Part shown: piece by piece, positions 1 through 7,622 of the stretch
Layout of the letters: every line of letters begins with the position of its first letter
Position numbering within the stretch: the first letter of the stretch is position 1
Assembly (NCBI RefSeq): GCF_021730305.1
Contig: NZ_CP032674.1
Span: 2,651,001-2,715,000 of the forward strand
Direction of reading: 5' to 3'
From: Xanthobacter sp. YC-JY1
GTDB lineage: Bacteria; Pseudomonadota; Alphaproteobacteria; Rhizobiales; Xanthobacteraceae
DNA: 64,000 nucleotides
Notes under the pieces: generated by a model
Databases searched by the model: none
What the model was told of the DNA's origin: nothing
The model's input: only the letters and a program-made list of their open reading frames with translations
Position numbers and translations under genes: made by a program

Positions 1-775
1 TCGCCTTGATGCCCTGGTTGGCCAGCTCCTTGTAGAAGGGCACGTTGGCGTCACCGTTGATGGTGGAGACCACGGCGGTCTTCTTGCCAGCAGAGCCGAA
101 CTTCTTGATGTCGGAGACGATCGTCTGCCAGTCGGAATGACCGAACGGCGTGTAGTTGATCATGATGTCCTCGGCCTTCACGCCGCGGGACTTCAGATAG
201 GCTTCAAGGATCTTATTGGTGGTGCGGGGATAGACATAGTCGGTGCCCGCGAGCACCCAGCGCTCCACCTTCTCCTCGTTCGCGAGGTAGTCCACCGCCG
301 GGATGGCCTGCTGGTTCGGCGCGGCGCCGGTGTAGAACACGTTGCGCTCGCTCTCCTCACCCTCGTACTGCACGGGGTAGAAGAGGATGTTGTTCAGCTC
401 CTTGAACACCGGGAGCACGGACTTGCGGGACACCGAGGTCCAGCAGCCGAACACGGCCGCGACCTTGTCCTTGGTGATCAGCTCACGGGCCTTCTCGGCG
501 AACAGCGGCCAGTTGGAGGCCGGGTCCACCACCACGGCCTCAAGCTTCTTGCCGAGCAGGCCGCCCTTCTTGTTCTGCTCTTCGATGAGCATGAGCATCA
601 CGTCCTTCAGCGTGGTCTCGCTGATGGCCATGGTGCCCGACAGTGAATGCAGGATGCCGACCTTGATGGTGTCTTCGGCCCGTGCCGCGCCCACTCCCAT
701 CGTGCCCGCGACGACGGCGGCAGCGGCGAGCGCCCCGAATCCCCTCCTGGTCGTCCGTCCCAGCAAACCGAGCAT
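1..775 (-). CDS. urtA: Urea ABC transporter substrate-binding protein (5' part, cut by window start)
   Basis: This is the periplasmic urea-binding component of the UrtABCDE importer; only the first 258 residues are present. The N-terminus carries a signal peptide with a Tat-like TRRGF motif (residues 9-13) and a likely cleavage after ARA at residue 33. The mature part begins [19 protein letters not shown] and continues with a [16 protein letters not shown] stretch and a [10 protein letters not shown] stretch, which are typical of UrtA rather than of branched-chain amino acid binding proteins. The chosen ATG is preceded by GGGGAG at 7-8 nt. A sigma-54 promoter lies about 55 nt upstream of the start, so nitrogen-limitation control is likely. 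The rest of the urt operon should lie beyond the window. Confidence 0.9.
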   Translation of the reverse strand, partial: MLGLLGRTTRRGFGALAAAAVVAGTMGVGAARAEDTIKVGILHSLSGTMAISETTLKDVMLMLIEEQNKKGGLLGKKLEAVVVDPASNWPLFAEKARELITKDKVAAVFGCWTSVSRKSVLPVFKELNNILFYPVQYEGEESERNVFYTGAAPNQQAIPAVDYLANEEKVERWVLAGTDYVYPRTTNKILEAYLKSRGVKAEDIMINYTPFGHSDWQTIVSDIKKFGSAGKKTAVVSTINGDANVPFYKELANQGIKA

Positions 776-828
776 GCGCTCTCTCCCCTATTCCGACGGC
801 CCAAGCGGGGCCGACCAATGGAGAGTGA

Positions 829-843
829 GCAAGGCGCGTGCCA
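829..843 (-). promoter_or_regulatory. Sigma-54 (RpoN) -24/-12 promoter of urtA
   Basis: Read on the minus strand the sequence is TGGCAC-GCGCC-TTGC, an exact match to the RpoN consensus TGGCAC-N5-TTGC. It faces urtA, with the -12 element about 54 nt before the ATG, leaving a short 5' untranslated region. Control by NtrC under nitrogen limitation is inferred from the regulator class and from urea being a nitrogen source. A convincing NtrC enhancer was not identified. Confidence 0.8.
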
Positions 844-1147
844 AGGCCGGTTGCACCGCACAGTCGGGCGCCACACAATACCTCGCTCCAATCCCGCTTG
901 AGGCCATGGGAGGGAGGCGGAGGCGAATGCCCACGTATTGGGCAGGGCGGCGAATTGCAAATGGCTAAAATTGCATCATCGGCGCCAATCCATGCATGCA
1001 ACGGCCGAAAAGGGTAATTCTATACAGCCTCAAACGCGACTGCGCCCTGCTGAAACAAGACTCTCTTCGGAAGGCGACTGCGCAGCGATTAAGCAGCAGC
1101 CCCGGCGCAGCGCGCCGCCTCGTTCCCCTCGCGCAGCGTAACGAGAG

Positions 1148-1175
1148 GCCGTGCGCAGCGATCGCCGCGCACGGC
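1148..1175 (-). terminator. Hairpin downstream of the 25-residue ORF
   Basis: A perfect 9-bp inverted repeat (GCCGTGCGC / GCGCACGGC) with a 10-nt loop lies 8 nt past the stop codon of the small membrane ORF when read on the minus strand. There is no clear U-tract, so factor-independent termination is uncertain. Confidence 0.4.
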
Positions 1176-1182
1176 TCCAGCC

Positions 1183-1260
1183 TCAGAGGAAGTTGAAGAG
1201 GTACAGGAGGACGATAACCGAGATCGGAACGCCCATGATCCAAAGTAGAATTCCGCGCAT
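1183..1260 (-). CDS. 25-residue single-pass membrane protein
   Basis: A very short ORF (MRGILLWIMGVPISVIVLL followed by YLFNFL) that is almost entirely one hydrophobic helix. GGAG lies 8 nt before the ATG, and a hairpin follows the stop. Peptides of this shape (M-x-x-ILLW-hydrophobic-GIP/GVP-hydrophobic) are recalled as recurrent small hypothetical proteins in Rhizobiales; that is memory, not a search. It is probably an inner-membrane peptide of unknown role. It reads away from the carbonic anhydrase gene and may share the intergenic promoter region. The same frame stays open upstream to 1440, but only the distal ATG has a ribosome-binding site and a coherent membrane protein. Confidence 0.6.
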   Translation of the reverse strand: MRGILLWIMGVPISVIVLLYLFNFL

Positions 1261-1394
1261 GTCCTTGGCTCCACAGGTTTTCAAGCTTTCGCGATGAGAA
1301 CGTGGCAAGGCGAAGTCCGGTTCCGCGCGGCATGCTCTTGACTTGTCCGCGAAGCTCAGACTTCCGTGGCCGCGTAACTGAAGGGAGCGATCGC

Positions 1395-2006
1395 GTGGAC
1401 GAACTGATCTCCGGCTACCAACGGTTTCGCGAAACGGCATGGCCCGAGCGCAAGCTGCTGTTCGAGCGGCTGGCGGCGCGCGGCCAGAAGCCGGAAACGC
1501 TTGTGATCGCCTGCTCGGACAGCCGCGTCGATCCGCAGATGATCTTCGACGCCGGCCCGGGCGAGATGTTCGTGGTGCGCAACGTCGCCAATCTCGTCCC
1601 GCCGTTCATGCCCGACGCCAACTATCACGGTACGTCGGCAGCCATTGAGTTCGCGGTGCGGGTGCTGAAGGTGAAGCAGGTCGTGGTGCTCGGCCACGCC
1701 CAGTGCGGCGGCATCCATGCGCTGCTCGACGGGGCGCCTCCCGGCGCGGAGGATTTCGTCGCCGGCTGGATGAAGATCGCCGAGCCCGCCCGTCTGATGG
1801 CCGAGGATGCCAACCTGCCGGCCGACGAGCGCCAGCGCTTCTGCGAGCAGTGCTGCGTCAAGCTCTCCCTCGCCAACCTCGCCGGCTTCCCCTGGGTCGC
1901 CGAGCGGGTCGCCGAAGGAGACCTCAAGCTGCACGGCGCCTATTTCGGCGTGGCCACCGGCCGCCTGGAGATGCTGGCAGACGACGGCACCTTCAAGCCC
2001 GCCTGA
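1395..2006 (+). CDS. Beta-class carbonic anhydrase
   Basis: Cytoplasmic zinc enzyme interconverting CO2 and bicarbonate, 203 residues, a normal length for the family. The active-site CSDSR motif places Cys40, Asp42 and Arg44, and the GHAQCGG segment supplies His101 and Cys104, completing the Cys-His-Cys zinc ligands and the Asp-Arg dyad. The GTG start was chosen because GGGAG lies about 8 nt upstream and the family begins shortly before the conserved GYxRF segment. The 31-codon in-frame extension upstream shows no family sequence. It is a single gene followed by a strong hairpin. Bicarbonate supply for carboxylases or pH balance is the usual role. Confidence 0.93.
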   Translation: MDELISGYQRFRETAWPERKLLFERLAARGQKPETLVIACSDSRVDPQMIFDAGPGEMFVVRNVANLVPPFMPDANYHGTSAAIEFAVRVLKVKQVVVLGHAQCGGIHALLDGAPPGAEDFVAGWMKIAEPARLMAEDANLPADERQRFCEQCCVKLSLANLAGFPWVAERVAEGDLKLHGAYFGVATGRLEMLADDGTFKPA

Positions 2007-2058
2007 ACCGGTCCGCGCACGGGCGGTGAGTTGACCTAAAGGCGTGCCGAAAGGGCAG

Positions 2059-2084
2059 CGCGGCCGGTTGTTCCGGCCGCGTTT
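2059..2084 (+). terminator. Rho-independent terminator after carbonic anhydrase
   Basis: A perfect 9-bp stem (CGCGGCCGG / CCGGCCGCG) with a 5-nt loop TTGTT is followed by TTT. It lies about 50 nt beyond the carbonic anhydrase stop. Confidence 0.65.
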
Positions 2085-2195
2085 CATCCCCTTGTATTAA
2101 ATGGTGATTATCCGATATGGGTCGGCTCGACCGGCACCTTGCATTGGACAGGGCCGTTCTTGCTTGAACATCCCCTCGAACCGGGACACACCCAT

Positions 2196-3536
2196 ATGAC
2201 CGACGCGGCTATCGCATCGCGGCTCGGGCACGAGCACGTCGCTGACATCGTCGAATTCCTGAATGGCAAGACCGCCGAGGAAGCGACCGGCGTGGTTGCG
2301 CATATGCCGCTGAAATGGGCGGTCGAGGTGCTGGACCAGCCGCAGTTTCACGATGCCTGCGAGGTGATCGAGGCGCTGCCGCAGGAGCGGGCGGTCGGCA
2401 TTCTCGAAGGCATGTCCGCCGACCGCGCCGCCGACGTGCTGCGCTGGATCGAGGAACCGGCGAAGGGGCGGCTTCGGGATGCGCTCAGCCCCGAGGCGCA
2501 GGCGGCGATCGACCACCTGCTCACCTATCCCGAGGGCACGGCCGGCGCGCTGATGACCACCGAGTTCGTCTCGGTGCCCTCCAACTGGACCGTGCAGCAG
2601 ACCCTCGACCACATCCGCGAGGTGGAGCGCAGCCGCGAGACCGTCTACGCCATCTACGTGCTGTCGCCCGGCACGCGGCGGCTGGTGAACACGGTGTCGC
2701 TGCGCCGGCTGATCTCGGGCAATCCCGGCGATTCGATCCTGTCGGTGGCGAACCCCTACACGCCGATCACCGTCCCGCCGAACCTACCGCAGGAGGAGGT
2801 GGCGCGGACCATCTCCAAATACGATTTCCTCGCCGTGCCCGTCGTGGACACGACCGGCCACGTCCTCGGCATCGTCACCGTCGACGACGTCATCGACGCC
2901 ATGATCGAGGAGCAGACCGAAGACGTCCAGCGCATGGGCGGCATGGAGGCCATCGACGAGCCCTATCTGGAAATCTCCTTTAAGGAGATGATCCGCAAGC
3001 GCGCGGGCTGGCTGTGCATCCTGTTCATCTCCGAGATGTTCACGGCGAGCGCGATGCAGTTCTTCTCCGACGAACTGGAGAAGGCGATCGTGCTGGCCCT
3101 GTTCATCCCGCTGGTGATGAGCTCGGGTGGCAATTCGGGCTCGCAGGCAACCTCCCTCATCATCCGCGCCCTGGCGCTGCATCAGGTGCGGCTGCGCGAC
3201 TGGTGGCGTGTCGCCCTGCGCGAACTGCCCACGGGAATCACGCTCGGCACCATCCTCGGTGTCATCGGCATCATCCGCATCATCGTCTGGCAGCAGGTCG
3301 GGCTGTTCGACTATGGCGAGTACTGGAAGCTTCTGGCCGTCACCATCGGCGCCGCGCTGATCGGCATCGTCACCTTCGGCTCGCTGGCGGGATCGCTGAT
3401 GCCCTTCCTGCTGAAGCGCCTCGGCTTCGACCCCGCCTCCGCTTCAGCGCCCTTCATCGCGACGCTGGTCGATGTGACCGGCATCGTGATCTACTTCTCG
3501 GTGGCTTGGCTGTTCCTTCACGGAACCATCCTGTGA
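2196..3536 (+). CDS. mgtE: Magnesium transporter MgtE
   Basis: Inner-membrane Mg2+ channel/transporter of 446 residues, a normal MgtE length. Domain order is visible: an N-terminal helical MgtE_N domain (about residues 15-120), a tandem CBS pair (about 125-250, with the FLAVPVVDTTGHVLGIVTVDD stretch in the second), then about five membrane helices. The second of these carries the conserved GGNSGSQATSL motif near residue 311. The family uses the N and CBS domains as a cytosolic Mg2+ sensor that closes the pore. The ATG at 2196 has only a weak GGGA ribosome site; a TTG 57 nt upstream is in frame but looks non-family. It stands alone between a terminator and the Nif11 gene. Confidence 0.93.
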   Translation: MTDAAIASRLGHEHVADIVEFLNGKTAEEATGVVAHMPLKWAVEVLDQPQFHDACEVIEALPQERAVGILEGMSADRAADVLRWIEEPAKGRLRDALSPEAQAAIDHLLTYPEGTAGALMTTEFVSVPSNWTVQQTLDHIREVERSRETVYAIYVLSPGTRRLVNTVSLRRLISGNPGDSILSVANPYTPITVPPNLPQEEVARTISKYDFLAVPVVDTTGHVLGIVTVDDVIDAMIEEQTEDVQRMGGMEAIDEPYLEISFKEMIRKRAGWLCILFISEMFTASAMQFFSDELEKAIVLALFIPLVMSSGGNSGSQATSLIIRALALHQVRLRDWWRVALRELPTGITLGTILGVIGIIRIIVWQQVGLFDYGEYWKLLAVTIGAALIGIVTFGSLAGSLMPFLLKRLGFDPASASAPFIATLVDVTGIVIYFSVAWLFLHGTIL

Positions 3537-3540
3537 GGGC

Positions 3541-3801
3541 TCAGGACTGCCGGACGAAGCGCATTAGCGCGCCGTAGCCGTCTTCCTCCGCATCCTCGGA
3601 TTCCTCCGCTTCCGCCGGCGCCTCGGTTTCGCTGGCTGCGGCGGCAAGGTCCGATGCCGTCACCTCGAACCCACGGGAGGCGAGGAAGCGCACCGCATCC
3701 TCGGTGGAGGAAAACCCCTCCACCGCCTCGGCGAGGACGGCACTGAGACCGGTGTTGCCCGACGCATCGGTCTTCAGTCGATCCATGTCGGCGTTTGTCA
3801 T
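3541..3801 (-). CDS. Nif11-like small protein
   Basis: An 86-residue acidic protein. Residues 1-52 match the Nif11/nitrile-hydratase-leader-like pattern: DRLKTDASGNTGL, then an EDAVRFLASRGFEVTASDL segment equivalent to the family's 'A..lGy.ft.eel' signature. Residues 53-75 are an Ala/Glu-rich linker, and the tail ends GYGALMRFVRQS. There is no GG or GA cleavage site followed by a Cys/Ser/Thr-rich core, so a classical RiPP precursor is not evident. The start was fixed by GAGAGG 7 nt upstream; the in-frame extension upstream is not family-like. It is convergent with mgtE (4 nt apart) and divergent from the membrane-peptidase fusion. Function is unknown. Confidence 0.75.
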   Translation of the reverse strand: MTNADMDRLKTDASGNTGLSAVLAEAVEGFSSTEDAVRFLASRGFEVTASDLAAAASETEAPAEAEESEDAEEDGYGALMRFVRQS

Positions 3802-3956
3802 TGAAATACCTCTCGTTGGTTTTGCGTCCTTAAGCCGAACACGAGACCCACCGCGAAGTTCCGAAAGCCCGCGCACGGCGAGCGCGCACGACTTGCGTTC
3901 TTGATCCCTTTACCGTCATCCTGCGGCAGTTTCCGCTGAGTGATCCCCGCCCCGCC

Positions 3957-5336
3957 ATGGTTAAGCTTGCCTTCCTCCTTGTGGGAGCCCGTGCATTGCG
4001 CGACCGCTGGTGGGTGCTCACCTTGCTCGCGGCCGCGCTCTTCCTCGTCGCCTCCCTGATCCTGATCGACGCCATGGACGGCACCATGTCGGTGGCGACT
4101 CAGGTGTTCGGCGGCGTCTTCGTGTTCGAGGGCCTGCTGGGCCTCCTCACCGCGTTCGCCTTCTCGGGCGCGCGCAGCCGGGTGCTGGCGCTCGGCCGTG
4201 CGGCCGCCCTCATCTTCCTGGGCACCTTCATTCTCGATTACCCCTCGCGGAACGGGATGGCGCTGTCCCTTCTCTTCGGCGCCGCCTTTCTCGTGGACGG
4301 CACGGCCCGCATCGTCACGGCGGCGGTCGTGCGCTTCCGCCTCTGGCGCGCAACCGTGGCGGTCGGGGTGGTCGAGCTGTTCCTGGCCTTGTTCATCGGT
4401 AGCCGGTGGCCGCTGGCGCACGAGCTCAAGGTGCCGCTGGCGGTGGCCGTGCTCCTGCTGATGTCCGGCTGGATCATGCTCCGGGCGAGCCTGATGCTGC
4501 GCGCGCTGCTCGCCGAGGTCGCGATCCTGAGCCTGCCCATCTATGGCGGCCGTGACTGGTACGACAATGCGCCGGTGATCGCGGACGACACCGCGCCGCT
4601 GCCGCCCTGGGAAGGGCCGATGATCGTCCACGTCTGGACGCCCACAGGCTCGGCGGACGTGAGGAACCACCATCCGGTGATCGATCGCTACATCGCGGCG
4701 GTCGATCGCAGCGGTGCCATATCGACCGGCCACGCCTCCCTCGAGCTCAAGCCGGATCTCTACATCAGCCACTATCCGGCGGAAGAGATCGAACACCCGC
4801 CGGCGGAGTTTGCCCGCCTCCTGCGGGCCACCTCGGAGAATGACGTGAAGGGCCGCTTCCAGCCGTCCTACGCCTACGAGTGCGCCAATTGGTGCGAGGC
4901 CGACCAGAAGGTGGAGTTCACCCGCTTCGATGCGCGGCGCCTCATGGCCTTCTGGGCCGGCTACCGGCAGGTGGACACCTACAACCTCACCGACCGCAAT
5001 TGTTCGGTGGTGGTGGCCGCGGCGCTCGATTCGGCGCTGGAGGGAAGCCTCGCGACACGGATGCCCTGGGTGCGGGTGGCGACCCTCATGTTCAATCCCG
5101 ACGTCTGGGCCGCCGCCTACATCCGCTCGCGGGCTGAGGCCATGAGCTGGACGCCCGGCCTGGTGCTCGACTACGCCCTCACCATGAAGCGCATCGTCGA
5201 GCCTGCGCCGCCGCCCTTCGCCGACCGGTTGAAGGACTTCCTGCGTCGCGTCACTGGGGGGCGCACCGGTGCCGCCCCTCCCGCTCGCCAAAGCACCAAG
5301 GACGCCTCCAAGCCGGCGGAGCCCGTGCATCCGTGA
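3957..5336 (+). CDS. DUF308/HdeD-like membrane protein fused to a permuted NlpC/P60 (papain-like) domain
   Basis: A 459-residue protein in two parts. Residues 1 to about 190 contain about six closely spaced hydrophobic helices in the style of HdeD/DUF308 membrane proteins. Residues from about 200 to 420 form a soluble domain with a His in TGHASLEL (His259) and, much later, Asn348-Cys349 in the YNLTDRNCSVVV segment. His before Cys is the order of circularly permuted papain-like folds (YiiX, DUF4105, LRAT-type), suggesting a thiol peptidase, amidase or acyltransferase. The tail from about 425 is Pro/Ala-rich. The start codon lacks a clear ribosome site. The stop overlaps the downstream MFS gene by 4 nt. 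The domain assignment is from motif order only. Confidence 0.65.
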   Translation: MVKLAFLLVGARALRDRWWVLTLLAAALFLVASLILIDAMDGTMSVATQVFGGVFVFEGLLGLLTAFAFSGARSRVLALGRAAALIFLGTFILDYPSRNGMALSLLFGAAFLVDGTARIVTAAVVRFRLWRATVAVGVVELFLALFIGSRWPLAHELKVPLAVAVLLLMSGWIMLRASLMLRALLAEVAILSLPIYGGRDWYDNAPVIADDTAPLPPWEGPMIVHVWTPTGSADVRNHHPVIDRYIAAVDRSGAISTGHASLELKPDLYISHYPAEEIEHPPAEFARLLRATSENDVKGRFQPSYAYECANWCEADQKVEFTRFDARRLMAFWAGYRQVDTYNLTDRNCSVVVAAALDSALEGSLATRMPWVRVATLMFNPDVWAAAYIRSRAEAMSWTPGLVLDYALTMKRIVEPAPPPFADRLKDFLRRVTGGRTGAAPPARQSTKDASKPAEPVHP

Positions 5337-6505
5337 GCCACGACAGCGTCGAGCCGGCGACCGCCGCCCTCCCCGAGGCATCGACCCTCGTGGCCCGCGG
5401 AGCGGTGATCGCGACGGCCATGGTCTTCGGCCTCACCTATTCCCTGACCGCGCCGCTTATCGCCTTCGATCTGGCCGCACGCGGGCTCGGTGAAACCGTG
5501 ATCGGCGCCAATGCCGCCATGCACGCCGTCGGTGTGCTGGTGACGGCGCTCATCCTGCCACGGATGGTCGCCCTGCTCGGGCCCCGCCGGCTGATTCTCC
5601 TGTCCATCGCGGTCTCGGCCGTGGCGCTCGCCGCCTTCCCGATCATGCCGGCCATCTGGCTGTGGTTCGTGCTGCGGCTTTTCCTCGGCATGGCGGCCGA
5701 GGCCCTGTTCGTGACCTCTGAGACGTGGATCAACGCGCTTTCCACCGAGAACACCCGCGCCCGCTCCATGGCGGCCTATACCGCGGCCATGTCGGTCGGC
5801 CTTGCCCTGGGTCCGCTGATTCTCTCGCTGGTCGGCACGGAGGGTGCCCTGCCCTATCTGCTGGGTGCAGGCGCGGCGCTGGTCGCGGCCTTGTTCGTCG
5901 CGTCGCCACGGGTGATCGCCCCGCACTTCGACGAGCCGACCATCAGCAATCCCGTCCGCTTCGTCCGACTCGCGCCGCTGGCCCTCTCGGCGACCATGCT
6001 GAATGCCGCCATCGAGACCGCGGGCCTCTCCTTCCTCGCGCTCTATGCGGTGGGGCTCGGCTGGGCGGAGGAGCATGCGACGCGGCTGATGTCGGTGATG
6101 ATGGTGGGTGCCATCCTGCTGCAACTGCCCATCGGCTGGCTCGGCGACACCATGGACCGCCGCAGGCTGGTGATCCTGCTCGCGGTCATCTCGGCGGTCG
6201 GCGCGGCGATCTGGCCGCTGGCGCTCGGCAATGCCGTCGCGACCTATGCCCTGCTGTTCATCTGGGGCGGCGCATTCGTCGGCATCTACACCATCATGAT
6301 CACGCTGGTGGGCAGCCGCTTCAAGGGCGGCGACCTCGTGGGCATCTATGCGGTCTCCGGCCTGTTCTGGGGGCTCGGGGCGCTCGTCGGCCCTCTGGGC
6401 GCGGGATTTGCCATGCAGGTCCACCCGCACGGCCTCGCCCTGTTCGCGACCCTTGCCTGCTCCCTCTTCGCCGTCGCCGCCTGGCGACTGCGCGGAAGCG
6501 CGTGA
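5333..6505 (+). CDS. MFS transporter
   Basis: A 390-residue major facilitator protein with about 12 hydrophobic helices. The loop between helices 2 and 3 and the GDTMDRRRLVI segment in the second half resemble MFS A-motifs. Overall length and organisation resemble the YcaD-like branch of MFS proteins, whose substrates are largely unknown. Translation begins at a GTG that overlaps the preceding stop (GTGA), so the gene is almost certainly translationally coupled to the HdeD-peptidase fusion. Its 3' end faces the DUF1796 gene with a 13-nt gap. The substrate cannot be read from the sequence; a link to the neighbouring peptide and peptidase-like proteins is inference. Confidence 0.85.
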   Translation: MSHDSVEPATAALPEASTLVARGAVIATAMVFGLTYSLTAPLIAFDLAARGLGETVIGANAAMHAVGVLVTALILPRMVALLGPRRLILLSIAVSAVALAAFPIMPAIWLWFVLRLFLGMAAEALFVTSETWINALSTENTRARSMAAYTAAMSVGLALGPLILSLVGTEGALPYLLGAGAALVAALFVASPRVIAPHFDEPTISNPVRFVRLAPLALSATMLNAAIETAGLSFLALYAVGLGWAEEHATRLMSVMMVGAILLQLPIGWLGDTMDRRRLVILLAVISAVGAAIWPLALGNAVATYALLFIWGGAFVGIYTIMITLVGSRFKGGDLVGIYAVSGLFWGLGALVGPLGAGFAMQVHPHGLALFATLACSLFAVAAWRLRGSA

Positions 6506-6518
6506 AGAGGCGCGCGAA

Positions 6519-7229
6519 TCACTGGCGCGCTTCGAACGTCTCGATCAGATCGTCGAATCGGAACTTTTTGCCCGATCGACAGGCAATCCCCAGCGCCCGG
6601 AAGGTTCGATTCCATCCGCGCTCGGAGCCGAGATCATTGTGGTCGCGCAAGCGGGGCACGGAGGCCGTCATCAGCCACGGGCGTGGCCGAACCGGCGCAT
6701 AGTCCAAAAGCAGCAGTCGCGGGTCTGCGGCAAACGTGGCGAGCGCGGCATGGAGGTGGTCAATGGTCTCCTCCAGCCTGTCGTCCCTTGGATCGTGCTC
6801 TGGCAGGCACTTCCGCACGAAGAGGGTCGTGCCTTCGGCGCAGTCGTCCACCAGCCTGGCCTGCAGGGCCTCGTATTTAGGAATCAGACGCCGCGCTAAC
6901 TCCGCCTCGTCGAGGGCGAGATAGTCCTCGCCCGCCGGAAACTCATGGCGGTGAACGGTGCCGAACAGGCGCGAATAGAGCGCGCGGTCCCCTCCATAAT
7001 CGGGAACCTTCATGAGCTGCGCAGCCTCGAACACCGCGGGCGCACCGGCTTCCAACACCTTGAGAACGCTGTCGAGCGGCGTCACCCACCAGTCGAAGGG
7101 ATAGGCCCGCTCGGACCGGGAGAGTCGGCGCACCTGATAGGCCACCTCGCACACCGAACCAAGACTCACGATTCGGTCCGGAACGAGCGCGGGAGTGCGG
7201 CGGAGAAGGCGGGACAACATGGCACCCAT
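6519..7229 (-). CDS. DUF1796-type putative papain-like cysteine peptidase
   Basis: A 236-residue soluble protein. The N-terminal IVSLGSVCEVAYQVRRL (Cys27) and AYPFDWWVTP segments are the hallmark of DUF1796, a family predicted to have a papain-like cysteine peptidase fold. Candidate His residues follow in FGTVHRHEF and LRDHNDLGS. No signal peptide or membrane helix is seen. Two nearby ATGs (7229 and 7220) are possible starts and neither has a strong ribosome site. The promoter-proximal sequence contains an inverted repeat TACCAT-GAG-ATGGTA at 7231-7245, immediately before the start. The gene is convergent with the MFS gene. Family proteins often occur near glycan or surface genes; the substrate is unknown. 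Confidence 0.75.
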   Translation of the reverse strand: MGAMLSRLLRRTPALVPDRIVSLGSVCEVAYQVRRLSRSERAYPFDWWVTPLDSVLKVLEAGAPAVFEAAQLMKVPDYGGDRALYSRLFGTVHRHEFPAGEDYLALDEAELARRLIPKYEALQARLVDDCAEGTTLFVRKCLPEHDPRDDRLEETIDHLHAALATFAADPRLLLLDYAPVRPRPWLMTASVPRLRDHNDLGSERGWNRTFRALGIACRSGKKFRFDDLIETFEARQ

Positions 7230-7379
7230 TTACCATGAGATGGTAAAGGATGCGCCGCACAACCTGACGCAGCGGAAAATAATCCGCGGGGTGTGGCACG
7301 CGCTTCGGCGCGCCCGAGGGCGGCGAAAATCATCGAGATGATGGGGGGACGGGGTTTCCGGCGAGGCCGGATTAACAGC

Positions 7380-7456
7380 TGGTCGGAGTGGCAGGATTTG
7401 AACCTGCGACCCCCACGTCCCGAACGTGGTGCGCTACCAGACTGCGCTACACTCCG
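7380..7456 (-). tRNA. tRNA-Pro (anticodon CGG)
   Basis: The minus strand folds into a complete cloverleaf: acceptor CGGAGTG/CACTCCG, D arm GCGCAGTCTGGTAGCGC, anticodon stem CCACG/CGTGG with loop TTCGGGA (anticodon CGG), and T arm with GGTTCAAATCC. The discriminator is A and CCA is encoded. Length is 77 nt. Confidence 0.97.
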
Positions 7457-7622
7457 ATCCAGAGGCGCCGCATCTAGCATCCGCTCCGGGGGGATGCAAG
7501 GGGGTCTGTGCGCCAGCTTCGCTTGAACGGTGGATGGCCCCATGCCATAGGAAGCGCGCTCATGGTGCGTCCACCGGTCGGCATCATGGGTTTCAATGGC
7601 TTGAGCATGTGGAGTTGGGTCT

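Larger units (their letters stand above)
776..1182. other. Intergenic region upstream of urtA
   Basis: About 400 bases without a convincing protein gene. It holds the sigma-54 promoter and 5' leader of urtA at its left end and a hairpin at 1148-1175 at its right end. The segment around 955-1050 is visibly richer in A+T than its surroundings. The reading frames here are low-complexity and arginine-rich, as expected of shadow frames. Confidence 0.6.

Noticed and set aside
137-1001. Several plus- and minus-strand reading frames of 80-190 codons over the urtA region
   Set aside because: They are Arg/His/Leu-rich shadow frames opposite or across the urtA coding sequence and its upstream region. 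The minus-strand frame ending at the window edge translates to a clear UrtA protein.
3798-5381. 527-codon minus-strand open frame opposite the HdeD-peptidase gene
   Set aside because: Its translation is dominated by Arg, Gly, His and Glu, lacks any domain, and lies exactly antisense to a coherent membrane protein. It is a GC-bias artefact.
7280-7300. TGGCACGCGCT as a second sigma-54 site near tRNA-Pro
   Set aside because: The sequence continues TCGG, not TTGC, so the -12 element is missing.
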